Counted from the first letter of the stretch, positions 18,801-28,177 are shown. The stretch: DNA of 64,000 bases from Ideonella_A sakaiensis_A (GCF_048320135.1 NZ_CP182947.1:3720001-3784000), one strand, 5' to 3'. Notes: generated from the letters alone by a model not told the origin. Numbers and translations are program-made.

Positions 18801-19026
18801 AGGCACGGTTTTCGTCACGCTCGAGGACGATACCGGCTCGGTCAACGTGATCGTCTGGCCAACCGTCGCCGCGGCGCAGCGCAAGCCGCTGCTGGCCTCG
18901 TCGCTGATGACGGTCTACGGCCGCTGGCAACGCGAAGGCGACGTCACCCACCTTGTCGCCGGCAAGCTGATCGACCACTCGCACCTGCTCGAAGGGCTGG
19001 TCAGCCGGAGTCGGGATTTCAGGTAG
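15880..19026 (+). CDS. dnaE2: Error-prone DNA polymerase DnaE2 (ImuC)
   Basis: A 1,048-residue C-family polymerase of SOS mutagenesis. Family members start M-L-P-x-Y-A-E-L-H-C, so the GTG at 15880 (then LPNYAELHCRSNFSFLHGAS) is preferred over the in-frame ATG at 15811 inside the LexA box. The PHP domain is N-terminal. The polymerase core carries PDIDIDFEHQRREEVIQYIY with catalytic Asp residues, GRGSAANSLVCYCLG and LSQHPGGFLIA. The finger and OB regions end with GTVFVTLEDDTGSVNVIVW and SRSRDFR. DnaE2 normally works with ImuA/ImuB, whose genes usually lie just upstream; neither is present here. Its last ~277 bp have a diverged second copy at 43.4 kb. Confidence 0.96.
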   Translation: MLPNYAELHCRSNFSFLHGASHPEELVVRAAALGYSALALTDECSLAGVVRAHAEARRHELHLIIGSEIRLQLPDSGAPHARLVLLAQTRRGYGNLSHWITVARRRAPKGGYKAWPGDIEGKVPEAPTLAGLPGCLALLVPSVEQPFEQIFAHAMWLKTWFQDRAAIALELLYRRGDDVLRERVLQVAEFTGLPIIASGDVLMHRRSRKPLLDVLTATRLRRSVADCGDALTSNAEQHLRSRSRLAAIYAEQWLANGVAFAGRCSFSLGELKYEYPKEIVPPGQTPTSHLRQLTFEGSKTRFPDGLDDEWREQIEHELVLIERLAYEPYFLTVADIVQWARAQGILCQGRGSAANSLVCYCLGVTEVDPRRAKLLFERFISVERNEPPDIDIDFEHQRREEVIQYIYAKYGRHRAALTGVVVSYRPRSALRDVGRALGIDLQRIDAVAKSQQWFDGRSINDERLRENGFDPQSPLARLWAELTCTLIGFPRHLSQHPGGFLIARDQIEQLVPVENAAMPGRSVIQWDKDDLDALGLIKVDILALGMLSAIRRALELIAIKLGRPMRVQDIPDGDAPTYEMISAADTVGVFQIESRAQMSMLPRLKPQNYYDLVVEVAIVRPGPIQGGMVHPYLRNRELSDDQIACPEELRPALMRTKGVPIFQEQVMQIAMLAADFTGGEADSLRRAMAAWKRRGGLAPFYERLVGRMKEKGYAAEYAERIFKQIEGFGEYGFPESHAAGFALLVYVSSWIKRHHPDAFLAALLNSQPMGFYAPAQLVRDAREHGVQVLPVDVGISGQLTGFEAGPASTVNGLRAVRLGLDRISGLSNGAAERIVACRGEAPFDSVEDLSRRAALNAHDLQALAAANALRSLSGHRHQAAWAVSGIDTRPPALLRESRVHEEAAEIAAPSEGENTIADYRALGLTLDRHPLSLLRRQLDAFKVQPAAVLRGYPDGRIARASGIVTHRQRPETAKGTVFVTLEDDTGSVNVIVWPTVAAAQRKPLLASSLMTVYGRWQREGDVTHLVAGKLIDHSHLLEGLVSRSRDFR

Positions 19027-19384
19027 GGGCGGCCCCTCTCGAAGGCAGCCCGTTTTCGCGCCGTCGCGGCCGCCAGCGACATCGAGAGGCCACAAGCAGA
19101 CAGCTCGCCAGACATCCATCGGTCAGAAATCCCGCCCGGCATCGATGCGGTTGGCTGCAAAACAACAACTTGCCTGCCCCACCAGCATGCTGAAAGGACC
19201 GCACCGAGCAGGTGTCCGCGTCCTCGCGGCCTGACGAGGCGTGGCAGGAAAAGGGCGCCATCCGCGGATCAATTTAATCGATCCGGCTGCTCAAGCCCCG
19301 GCAACATTGGCCGAAAAGACTCCGACAGACGGGCAAAGGCCCGTCCGGAAACAACACACGTTACCCAATTCGAGAGGATTCAAG
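19027..19384 (+). promoter_or_regulatory. Leader and promoter region of the giant repeat gene
   Basis: This 358-bp gap has no supported gene. The frame from 19241 is open into the giant gene but lacks repeat character until 19385. It contains an imperfect palindrome GGATC-N9-GATCC at 19266-19284, a perfect 7-bp hairpin GACGGGC/GCCCGTC at 19328-19334/19339-19345, and a strong Shine-Dalgarno (GAGAGGA) before the ATG at 19385. The palindrome could be an operator. No confident -35/-10 pair was assigned. Confidence 0.45.
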
Positions 19385-22300
19385 ATGGCTTCAGTATTAA
19401 GCGGCATGAGCACCGGACAGATTTCGGCGCTGACCACCGCTCAGTTGGCTGCCCTCTCGACCGCAGACTATGTTGCGTTGAGCACGCAGCAGCTCCAGGC
19501 TCTGACAACGACCCAGCTGATGTCGTTGAAAACGTCGTTCATTGCTGCCTTGACCACCACGCAGGCCGCGGCGCTGACCACGGCTCAAATCAGCGATGGC
19601 CTTACTACAGACCAGGTGATCGCACTGACGACGGCGCAGGTGGCTGCGTTGACGACGGATCAGGTTCAGGCGCTTTCGACTGGACAAATCGCGGCAATGG
19701 AAACCCGCGACCTGGTCGTTCTGAACAACACTCAGATCGCAGCGCTCACGACGGCGCAGATCAATGCGGGCCTCACAAGCGGCCAGATCGCCGCGCTGAA
19801 GACCTCGCAATTGACGGCGCTGACGACCGAGCAGATCAATGCCGGCCTGACGACCGAGCAGGTGGTCGCGCTGACGACGGCGCAGGTCGGTGCGTTGACG
19901 AGCGGCCAGGTGCAGGCCTTGTCGACCGGACAGATTGCGGCGATGGAAACGCGCGACGTGGTCGCGCTGAAGACTTCGCAGATCGCGGCGCTGACGACCG
20001 AGCAGATCAACGCCGGCCTGACGACAACGCAGATCGCCGCGCTGACGACCGCGCAGACCGGCGCGCTGACGACCGAGCAGATCAATGCCGGCCTGTCGAC
20101 GCAGCAGGTGGTTGCGCTGACGACGGCCCAGGTGGGTGCATTGTCGACCGAGCAGGTGCAGGCCTTGTCGACCGGACAGGTCGCTGCGATGGAGACGCGC
20201 GACCTCGCCGCGCTGAAGACCGCGCAGGTCGCGGCGCTGACGACCGAGCAGATCAATGCGGGCCTGACGACCGAGCAGGTGGTCGCGCTGACGACGGCGC
20301 AGGTCGGTGCATTGACGACCGGGCAGGTGCAGGCCTTGTCGACTGGACAGATCGCCGCGATGGAAACGCGCGACATCGCCGCGTTGAAGACCTCGCAACT
20401 GGCGGCACTGACAACCGAGCAGGTCAATGGCGGTCTTACCACCGATCAAGTGGTTGCTTTGTCGACCGCGCAAGTTGGCGTGTTGACGAGCGAGCAGGTG
20501 CAGGCCTTGTCGACGGGGCAGATTGCGGCGATGGAGACACGCGACGTGGTCGCGCTGAAGACATCGCAGATTGCGGCGCTGACGACCGAGCAGATCAACG
20601 CCGGCCTGACGACAACGCAGATCGCCGCGCTGACGACCGCGCAGACCGGCGCGCTGACGACCGAGCAGATCAATGCCGGCCTGTCGACGCAGCAGGTGGT
20701 TGCGCTGACGACGGCCCAGGTGGGTGCATTGTCGACCGAGCAGGTGCAGGCCTTGTCGACCGGACAGGTCGCTGCGATGGAGACGCGCGACCTCGCCGCG
20801 CTGAAGACCGCGCAGGTCGCGGCGCTGACGACCGAGCAGATCAATGCGGGCCTGACGACCGAGCAGGTGGTCGCGCTGACGACGGCGCAGGTCGGTGCAT
20901 TGACGACCGGGCAGGTGCAGGCCTTGTCGACCGGCCAGATCGCCGCGATGGAAACGCGCGACATCGCCGCGCTGAAGACCTCGCAACTGGCGGCACTGAC
21001 AACCGAGCAGGTCAATGGCGGCCTTACCACCGATCAAGTGGTTGCTTTGTCGACCGCGCAAGTTGGCGTGTTGACGAGCGAGCAGGTGCAGGCCTTGTCG
21101 ACGGGGCAGATCGCCGCGCTTGAAACGCGCGATCTGGCCGCGCTGAAGACTTCGCAGATTGCGGCGCTGACGACCGAGCAGATCAACGCCGGTCTGACGA
21201 CAGGCCAGATCGCGGCGCTGAAGACTTCGCAGGTGAGCGCGCTGTCGAGCGAACAGGTCAACAACGGTCTGACGTCGGCGCAGGTGGTGGCGCTGACGAC
21301 GGCGGGGGTCGCAGCGCTGACGACGGCTCAGTTGCAGGCGCTGACGACGGGGCAGGTTGCCGCAATCGAGACGCGGGATCTCGCCGCGTTGAAGACCGCG
21401 CAGATCGCCGCGCTGACGACTGAGCAGATCAATGCGGGTCTGACGACTGAGCATTTGGTCGCGCTGACGACGGCGCAGGTGGGCGCGTTGACGAGCGAGC
21501 AGGTGCAGGCACTGTCGACGGGGCAGATCGCCGCGATGGAAACGCGCGACCTCGCTGCGTTGAAGACCGCGCAGATTGCAGCGCTGACGACCGAGCAGAT
21601 CAATGCCGGTCTGACGACCGAGCAGGTGGTCGCGCTGACGACGGCACAGGTTGCCGCGTTGTCGACCGGGCAGGTGCAGGCCTTGTCGACGGGGCAGATC
21701 GCTGCGCTGGAAACGCGCGATCTCGCAGTGCTGAATGCCGCGCAGATCGCTGCGCTGACGACGGCGCAGATCAATGGAGGATTGACGACCGGCCAGATCG
21801 CGGCATTGACGACCGCCCAGGTCGCAGCGCTGACGAGCGAGCAGATCAACGCGGGTCTGTCGACGCAGCAGGTGGTCGCGTTGACGACGGCGCAGGTCGG
21901 TGCGTTGACGAGCGGCCAGGTGCAGGCCTTGTCGACCGGACAGATTGCGGCGATGGAGACGCGCGACCTCGCTGCGTTGAAGACCGCGCAGATTGCAGCG
22001 CTGACGACCGAGCAGATCAATGCCGGCCTGACGACCGAGCAGGTGGTCGCGCTGACGACGGCGCAGGTCGGCGCGTTGACGAGCGGCCAGGTGCAGGCCT
22101 TGTCAACCGGGCAGATTGCGGCGATGGAGACACGCGACGTGGTCGCGCTGAAGACATCGCAAATTGCGGCGCTGACGACCGAGCAGATCAACGCCGGCCT
22201 GACGACAACGCAGATCGCCGCGCTGACGACCGCGCAGACCGGCGCGCTGACGACCGAGCAGATCAATGCCGGCCTGTCGACGCAGCAGGTCGTTGCGCTG

Positions 22301-25300
22301 ACGACGGCGCAGGTGGGCGCATTGTCGACCGGCCAGGTGCAGGCCTTGTCGACTGGACAGATCGCCGCGATGGAAACGCGCGACATCGCCGCGCTGAAGA
22401 CCTCGCAACTGGCGGCACTGACAACCGAGCAGGTCAATGGCGGTCTTACCACCGATCAAGTGGTTGCTTTGTCGACCGCGCAAGTTGGCGTGTTGACGAG
22501 CGAGCAGGTGCAGGCCTTGTCGACGGGGCAGATTGCGGCGATGGAGACACGCGACGTGGTCGCGCTGAAGACATCGCAGATTGCGGCGCTGACGACCGAG
22601 CAGATCAACGCCGGCCTGACGACAACGCAGATCGCCGCGCTGACGACCGCGCAGACCGGCGCGCTGACGACCGAGCAGATCAATGCCGGCCTGTCGACGC
22701 AGCAGGTGGTTGCGCTGACGACGGCCCAGGTGGGTGCATTGTCGACCGAGCAGGTGCAGGCCTTGTCGACCGGACAGGTCGCTGCGATGGAGACGCGCGA
22801 CCTCGCCGCGCTGAAGACCGCGCAGGTCGCGGCGCTGACGACCGAGCAGATCAATGCGGGCCTGACGACCGAGCAGGTGGTCGCGCTGACGACGGCGCAG
22901 GTCGGTGCATTGACGACCGGGCAGGTGCAGGCCTTGTCGACCGGCCAGATCGCCGCGATGGAAACGCGCGACATCGCCGCGCTGAAGACCTCGCAACTGG
23001 CGGCACTGACAACCGAGCAGGTCAATGGCGGCCTTACCACCGATCAAGTGGTTGCTTTGTCGACCGCGCAAGTTGGCGTGTTGACGAGCGAGCAGGTGCA
23101 GGCCTTGTCGACGGGGCAGATCGCCGCGCTTGAAACGCGCGATCTGGCCGCGCTGAAGACTTCGCAGATTGCGGCGCTGACGACCGAGCAGATCAACGCC
23201 GGTCTGACGACAGGCCAGATCGCGGCGCTGAAGACTTCGCAGGTGAGCGCGCTGTCGAGCGAACAGGTCAACAACGGTCTGACGTCGGCGCAGGTGGTGG
23301 CGCTGACGACGGCGGGGGTCGCAGCGCTGACGACGGCTCAGTTGCAGGCGCTGACGACGGGGCAGGTTGCCGCAATCGAGACGCGGGATCTCGCCGCGTT
23401 GAAGACCGCGCAGATCGCCGCGCTGACGACTGAGCAGATCAATGCGGGTCTGACGACTGAGCATTTGGTCGCGCTGACGACGGCGCAGGTGGGCGCGTTG
23501 ACGAGCGAGCAGGTGCAGGCGCTGTCGACGGGGCAGATCGCCGCGATGGAAACGCGCGACCTCGCTGCGTTGAAGACCGCGCAGATTGCAGCGCTGACGA
23601 CCGAGCAGATCAATGCCGGTCTGACGACCGAGCAGGTGGTCGCGCTGACGACGGCACAGGTTGCCGCGTTGTCGACCGGGCAGGTGCAGGCCTTGTCGAC
23701 GGGGCAGATCGCTGCGCTGGAAACGCGCGATCTCGCAGTGCTGAATGCCGCGCAGATCGCTGCGCTGACGACGGCGCAGATCAATGGAGGATTGACGACC
23801 GGCCAGATCGCGGCATTGACGACCGCCCAGGTCGCAGCGCTGACGAGCGAGCAGATCAACGCGGGTCTGTCGACGCAGCAGGTGGTCGCGTTGACGACGG
23901 CGCAGGTCGGTGCGTTGACGAGCGGCCAGGTGCAGGCCTTGTCGACCGGACAGATTGCGGCGATGGAGACGCGCGACCTCGCTGCGTTGAAGACCGCGCA
24001 GATTGCAGCGCTGACGACCGAGCAGATCAATGCCGGCCTGACGACCGAGCAGGTGGTCGCGCTGACGACGGCGCAGGTCGGCGCGTTGACGAGCGGCCAG
24101 GTGCAGGCCTTGTCAACCGGGCAGATTGCGGCGATGGAGACACGCGACGTGGTCGCGCTGAAGACATCGCAAATTGCGGCGCTGACGACCGAGCAGATCA
24201 ACGCCGGCCTGACGACAACGCAGATCGCCGCGCTGACGACCGCGCAGACCGGCGCGCTGACGACCGAGCAGATCAATGCCGGCCTGTCGACGCAGCAGGT
24301 CGTTGCGCTGACGACGGCGCAGGTGGGCGCATTGTCGACCGGCCAGGTGCAGGCCTTGTCGACCGGACAGATTGCGGCGCTGGAGACGCGCGACCTCGCT
24401 GCGTTGAAGACCGCACAGATTGCAGCGCTGACGACCGAGCAGATCAATGCCGGCCTGACGACCGAGCAGGTGGTCGCGTTGACGACGGCGCAGGTTGGCG
24501 CATTGTCGACCGAGCAAGTGCAGGCCTTGTCGACCGGACAGATTGCGGCGCTGGAGACACGCGACGTGGTCGCGCTGAAGACCGCGCAGATTGCGGCGCT
24601 GACAACCGAACAGATCAATGCCGGTCTGACGACCGAGCAGGTGGTCGCGCTGACGACGGCGCAGGTCGGCGCGTTGACGAGCGGCCAGGTGCAGGCCTTG
24701 TCGACCGGGCAGATTGCGGCGATGGAGACACGCGACGTGGTCGCGCTGAAGACATCGCAGATTGCGGCGCTGACAACCGAGCAGATCAACGCCGGCCTGA
24801 CGACAACGCAGATCGCCGCGCTGACGACCGCGCAGACCGGCGCGCTGACGACCGAGCAGATCAATGCCGGCCTGTCGACGCAGCAGGTGGTTGCACTGAC
24901 GACGGCCCAGGTGGGTGCATTGTCGACCGAGCAGGTGCAGGCCTTGTCGACCGGACAGGTCGCTGCGATGGAGACGCGCGACCTCGCCGCGCTGAAGACC
25001 GCGCAGGTCGCGGCGCTGACAACCGAGCAGATCAACGCCGGCCTGACGACCGAACAGGTCGTTGCGCTGACGACGGCGCAGGTCGGTGCATTGACGACCG
25101 GCCAGGTGCAGGCCTTGTCGACCGGCCAGATCGCTGCGCTGGAAACGCGCGACCTCGCTGCGTTGAAGACCGCGCAGATTGCAGCTCTGACGACCGAGCA
25201 GATCAATGCAGGATTGACGACCGAGCAGGTGGTCGCGCTGACGACGGCCCAGGTGGCGGCACTCACGAGCGGGCAGGTGCAAGCCTTGTCGACCGGCCAG

Positions 25301-28114
25301 ATCGCGGCGCTGGAAACGCGCGACGTTGTTGCGTTGCAGGCAGGACAGATTGCAGCGCTGACGACCGAGCAGATCAACGCCGGCCTGACGACGACGCAGA
25401 TCGCCGCGCTGACGACCGCGCAGACCGGCGCGCTGACGACCGAGCAGATCAATGCCGGTCTGTCGACGCAGCAGGTGGTTGCGCTGACGACGGCCCAGGT
25501 GGGCGCATTGTCGACCGAGCAGGTGCAGGCATTGTCGACCGGGCAGATCGCTGCGATGGAAACGCGCGACCTTGCTGCGCTGAAGACCTCGCAACTGGCG
25601 GCGCTGACGACCGAACAGATCAATGCGGGCCTGACGACCGAGCAGGTGGTTGCACTGACGACCGCGCAGGTGGTCGCGTTGACGAGCGGCCAGTTGCAGG
25701 CGTTGTCGACGGCTCAGATCGCCGCGATGGAGTCGCGCGATGTCGTTGCGCTTAAGACGGCGCAGATTGCAGCGCTGACGACCGAGCAGATCAACGCCGG
25801 CCTGACGACCACCCAGATTGCCACGCTGACGACCGCGCAAATGGGAGCGCTGACGACCGAGCAGATCAATGCCGGTCTGTCGACGCAGCAGGTGGTTGCG
25901 CTGACGACGGCGCAGGTGGCCGCATTGACGAGCGGGCAGGTCCAGGCCTTGTCGACCGGGCAGATCGCCGCGCTGGAAACGCGCGACCTTGCTGCCTTGA
26001 AGACCGCACAGATTGCAGCCCTGACGACCGAACAGATCAATGCTGGTCTGACGACCGAACAGGTGGTCGCGCTGACGACGGCGCAGGTGGTCGCATTGAC
26101 GAGCGGGCAGGTGCAGGCCTTGTCGACAGGGCAGATCGCCGCGATGGAAACGCGCGATCTCGTCGCGCTGCAGACTTCGCAGTTGGCCGCGCTGACGACC
26201 GAGCAGATCAATGCAGGTCTGACAACCGACCAGGTGGTGGCGCTGACGACGGCGCAGGTCGGTGCATTGACGACCGGGCAGCTGCAGGCCTTGTCGACCG
26301 GACAGATCGCGGCGATGGAGACGCGCGACGTGGTTGCGCTGAAGACTTCGCAGATTGCGGCGCTGACGACCGAGCAGATCAACACTGGCCTGACGACGAC
26401 GCAGATTGCCGCGCTGACGACCGCACAGACCGACGCGCTGACAACCGAGCAGATCAATGCCGGTCTGTCGACGCAGCAGGTGGTGGCGCTGACGACGGCG
26501 CAGGTGGCTGCGTTGACGAGCGGGCAGGTCCAGGCCTTGTCGACGGGGCAGCTCGCTGCGATGGAGACGCGCGATCTCGCTGCGCTGAAGACCTCGCAGA
26601 TTGCAGCGCTGACCACTGAGCAGATCAGTGCCGGCCTGACCACCGAGCAGGTGATTGCGCTGACGACGGCCCAAGTGGCCGCGTTGACGACCGGCCAGGT
26701 GCAGGCCTTGTCAACAAGCCAGCTTGCGGCGATGGAAACCCGAGATGTCGCCGCGTTGAGGACCGCGCAGCTCGCTGCGTTGACGACCGAACAGGTGCAG
26801 CTTGCCTTGACCACCGCGCAAATCGTCGCGTTGAGCACGGCACAGGTGATAGCCCTGACGACAAATCAGATTGAAGCCTTGAGCACGAATCAGGTCAGCG
26901 CATTGACGACGACGCAGGTCGAGTCCCTCACCGAAGAACAGATCGGTGCCTTCACGACCGATCAGATCAGCCACCTGACGCTCGGCACGCCGATCGTGCT
27001 CGATCTGTCCGGCAACGGCATCTCGACGAGGAATATCGGCGAGGGCGTCAAGTTCGACATCTTCGGTACCGGCGTCGCGGTCAATACCGGCTGGGTCGCT
27101 CCGGACGATGGCCTGCTGGTGCTCGATCGCAACGGCAACGGCATCATCGACAGTGGCGCCGAGTTGTTCGGTATCGGCACCCGGCTGGCCAATGGCCAAC
27201 GAGCAGCGAACGGCTACAAGGCACTGGCGGAACTCGACTCCAACGGCGACGGTTCGCTCGACGACGGCGACGACGACTTCGCTCGGCTGATGGTCTGGGT
27301 CGATGCAAACGGTGACGGCGTTTCCGGTCAGGAGGAGCTGCACAGTCTGTCATCGCTGGGGATCAAGCAGATGAACATCGGTGCCCAGTCGTCGACGCAG
27401 ATCGACAACGGCAACCTTGTCGGCCTGGTCTCCAACTTCAGCTATGCCGATGGCTCGACGCGTCAGATGGGTGACGTCTGGTTCCAGACCAGGCGGAACG
27501 ATGCCGCGATCGCCCCGGCCGGGTTGGCTGCAGAGGTGAGCAACCCGACGCTGATGGCGATCGATTCGCCGGCCCTGATTGCCCCGGGATCGTCAGGATC
27601 TGTGATCGGCAGCGCGAGTCTGGCCGGCATCGAAGCCGGCGGCAGCGACATCGTCGCAGCGGCGCAGCCGGTCGAAGCCCTGGATGCTCAGCTGGCGGCG
27701 ATCGAGCTGACGCAGCCGGCTGCCCCGGCGCCGATGGCGGAGGTGGTGGCTGACAACACTGCCCTGACGATCGAGGCGATGGCGGCGGTCGATGACGGCA
27801 GCCAGAGCCTCAGCACCGCAGTGGCTGGGCTGGCCGAGGCGATGGCATCGTTCGACAGCAACGGCGCGGCGCTGTCGATCACGTCGACCGGCATCACGCA
27901 GGCGCTGAAGACATCGCCGCTGATTGCCGAAGGCGAGGTCAAGCTGGCTGGCGGGTTGTCGAGCATGGTTCAGGCGATGAAGCAGTTCGATGCCAATGGA
28001 CAGCTGAACGTCGGTTCGACGTCGTCGGTCGGAGCCCTGCCGGTGACACTGAACACGTCGGCATCGATGCTGAACCAGCAGAACGACATCCTGGCCTCGA
28101 CCGGCAAGGCCTGA
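19385..28114 (+). CDS. Giant octapeptide-repeat type I secretion substrate with EF-hand-like C-terminal domain
   Basis: A 2,909-residue protein. From about residue 7 to 2,528 it consists almost wholly of imperfect octapeptides A-[LM]-x-[TS]-x-[QD]-[IVL]-x (for example ALTTAQVGALSTEQVQ), broken by recurrent QINAG insertions and an AMETRD variant that mark a higher-order unit of about 57 residues. After the repeats comes a domain known from type I secreted proteins: IVLDLSGNGIST, a TGWVAPDDGLLVLDRNGNGI stretch and three acidic calcium-type loops (DRNGNGIIDSGAELFG, DSNGDGSLDDGDDD, DANGDGVSGQEEL). A 210-residue Ala/Ser-rich tail follows, probably holding the secretion signal. No N-terminal signal peptide and no GGxGxD nonapeptides are seen. 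The start has a good GAGAGGA. Genes for a GT41 transferase and a complete type I exporter follow on the same strand. An extracellular adhesin or surface-layer/biofilm role is inferred; the repeat fold is unknown. Confidence 0.88.
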   Translation: MASVLSGMSTGQISALTTAQLAALSTADYVALSTQQLQALTTTQLMSLKTSFIAALTTTQAAALTTAQISDGLTTDQVIALTTAQVAALTTDQVQALSTGQIAAMETRDLVVLNNTQIAALTTAQINAGLTSGQIAALKTSQLTALTTEQINAGLTTEQVVALTTAQVGALTSGQVQALSTGQIAAMETRDVVALKTSQIAALTTEQINAGLTTTQIAALTTAQTGALTTEQINAGLSTQQVVALTTAQVGALSTEQVQALSTGQVAAMETRDLAALKTAQVAALTTEQINAGLTTEQVVALTTAQVGALTTGQVQALSTGQIAAMETRDIAALKTSQLAALTTEQVNGGLTTDQVVALSTAQVGVLTSEQVQALSTGQIAAMETRDVVALKTSQIAALTTEQINAGLTTTQIAALTTAQTGALTTEQINAGLSTQQVVALTTAQVGALSTEQVQALSTGQVAAMETRDLAALKTAQVAALTTEQINAGLTTEQVVALTTAQVGALTTGQVQALSTGQIAAMETRDIAALKTSQLAALTTEQVNGGLTTDQVVALSTAQVGVLTSEQVQALSTGQIAALETRDLAALKTSQIAALTTEQINAGLTTGQIAALKTSQVSALSSEQVNNGLTSAQVVALTTAGVAALTTAQLQALTTGQVAAIETRDLAALKTAQIAALTTEQINAGLTTEHLVALTTAQVGALTSEQVQALSTGQIAAMETRDLAALKTAQIAALTTEQINAGLTTEQVVALTTAQVAALSTGQVQALSTGQIAALETRDLAVLNAAQIAALTTAQINGGLTTGQIAALTTAQVAALTSEQINAGLSTQQVVALTTAQVGALTSGQVQALSTGQIAAMETRDLAALKTAQIAALTTEQINAGLTTEQVVALTTAQVGALTSGQVQALSTGQIAAMETRDVVALKTSQIAALTTEQINAGLTTTQIAALTTAQTGALTTEQINAGLSTQQVVALTTAQVGALSTGQVQALSTGQIAAMETRDIAALKTSQLAALTTEQVNGGLTTDQVVALSTAQVGVLTSEQVQALSTGQIAAMETRDVVALKTSQIAALTTEQINAGLTTTQIAALTTAQTGALTTEQINAGLSTQQVVALTTAQVGALSTEQVQALSTGQVAAMETRDLAALKTAQVAALTTEQINAGLTTEQVVALTTAQVGALTTGQVQALSTGQIAAMETRDIAALKTSQLAALTTEQVNGGLTTDQVVALSTAQVGVLTSEQVQALSTGQIAALETRDLAALKTSQIAALTTEQINAGLTTGQIAALKTSQVSALSSEQVNNGLTSAQVVALTTAGVAALTTAQLQALTTGQVAAIETRDLAALKTAQIAALTTEQINAGLTTEHLVALTTAQVGALTSEQVQALSTGQIAAMETRDLAALKTAQIAALTTEQINAGLTTEQVVALTTAQVAALSTGQVQALSTGQIAALETRDLAVLNAAQIAALTTAQINGGLTTGQIAALTTAQVAALTSEQINAGLSTQQVVALTTAQVGALTSGQVQALSTGQIAAMETRDLAALKTAQIAALTTEQINAGLTTEQVVALTTAQVGALTSGQVQALSTGQIAAMETRDVVALKTSQIAALTTEQINAGLTTTQIAALTTAQTGALTTEQINAGLSTQQVVALTTAQVGALSTGQVQALSTGQIAALETRDLAALKTAQIAALTTEQINAGLTTEQVVALTTAQVGALSTEQVQALSTGQIAALETRDVVALKTAQIAALTTEQINAGLTTEQVVALTTAQVGALTSGQVQALSTGQIAAMETRDVVALKTSQIAALTTEQINAGLTTTQIAALTTAQTGALTTEQINAGLSTQQVVALTTAQVGALSTEQVQALSTGQVAAMETRDLAALKTAQVAALTTEQINAGLTTEQVVALTTAQVGALTTGQVQALSTGQIAALETRDLAALKTAQIAALTTEQINAGLTTEQVVALTTAQVAALTSGQVQALSTGQIAALETRDVVALQAGQIAALTTEQINAGLTTTQIAALTTAQTGALTTEQINAGLSTQQVVALTTAQVGALSTEQVQALSTGQIAAMETRDLAALKTSQLAALTTEQINAGLTTEQVVALTTAQVVALTSGQLQALSTAQIAAMESRDVVALKTAQIAALTTEQINAGLTTTQIATLTTAQMGALTTEQINAGLSTQQVVALTTAQVAALTSGQVQALSTGQIAALETRDLAALKTAQIAALTTEQINAGLTTEQVVALTTAQVVALTSGQVQALSTGQIAAMETRDLVALQTSQLAALTTEQINAGLTTDQVVALTTAQVGALTTGQLQALSTGQIAAMETRDVVALKTSQIAALTTEQINTGLTTTQIAALTTAQTDALTTEQINAGLSTQQVVALTTAQVAALTSGQVQALSTGQLAAMETRDLAALKTSQIAALTTEQISAGLTTEQVIALTTAQVAALTTGQVQALSTSQLAAMETRDVAALRTAQLAALTTEQVQLALTTAQIVALSTAQVIALTTNQIEALSTNQVSALTTTQVESLTEEQIGAFTTDQISHLTLGTPIVLDLSGNGISTRNIGEGVKFDIFGTGVAVNTGWVAPDDGLLVLDRNGNGIIDSGAELFGIGTRLANGQRAANGYKALAELDSNGDGSLDDGDDDFARLMVWVDANGDGVSGQEELHSLSSLGIKQMNIGAQSSTQIDNGNLVGLVSNFSYADGSTRQMGDVWFQTRRNDAAIAPAGLAAEVSNPTLMAIDSPALIAPGSSGSVIGSASLAGIEAGGSDIVAAAQPVEALDAQLAAIELTQPAAPAPMAEVVADNTALTIEAMAAVDDGSQSLSTAVAGLAEAMASFDSNGAALSITSTGITQALKTSPLIAEGEVKLAGGLSSMVQAMKQFDANGQLNVGSTSSVGALPVTLNTSASMLNQQNDILASTGKA
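20344..24363 (+). repeat. Two tandem 2,010-bp copies inside the giant gene
   Basis: Bases at about 20,344-22,353 recur at 22,354-24,363 with a constant 2,010-bp offset. Reading the two copies side by side I found only about two mismatches (near 20,394 and 21,511). At the outer edges the copies diverge abruptly. Each copy adds 670 residues in frame, so the duplication is recent and keeps the reading frame. Inside each unit smaller offsets, including one of 588 bp, show earlier rounds of expansion. Confidence 0.9.
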
Positions 28115-28134
28115 CGAACCGGCGGCGTCCAGTC

Positions 28135-28177
28135 GCGCCCGCACCGCGTCTTGCGCGGTGCGGGCGCTTTTCCTTTC
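28135..28177 (+). terminator. Strong Rho-independent terminator of the giant gene
   Basis: A perfect 14-bp stem (28135-28148/28154-28167, GCGCCCGCACCGCG and its complement) with a TCTTG loop is followed by TTTTCCTTTC, 20 bp after the stop. It should end most giant-gene transcripts, so the downstream transferase and exporter genes are probably expressed at lower level or from their own promoter. Confidence 0.9.

Noticed and set aside
24113..26674. Long open frames on the minus strand opposite the giant repeat gene (also near 19,397-21,454 and 23,338-25,623)
   Set aside because: They are mirror images of the GC-rich octapeptide DNA: once a repeat lacks stops in one antisense frame, all copies do. 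The products are Arg/Gln- or Val/Ser-rich shadows without starts or ribosome sites.
19600..26900. Regular short DNA repeats that might be read as a CRISPR array
   Set aside because: The repeats are protein-coding octads in one frame with variable sequence, no unique spacers of constant length and no cas genes.
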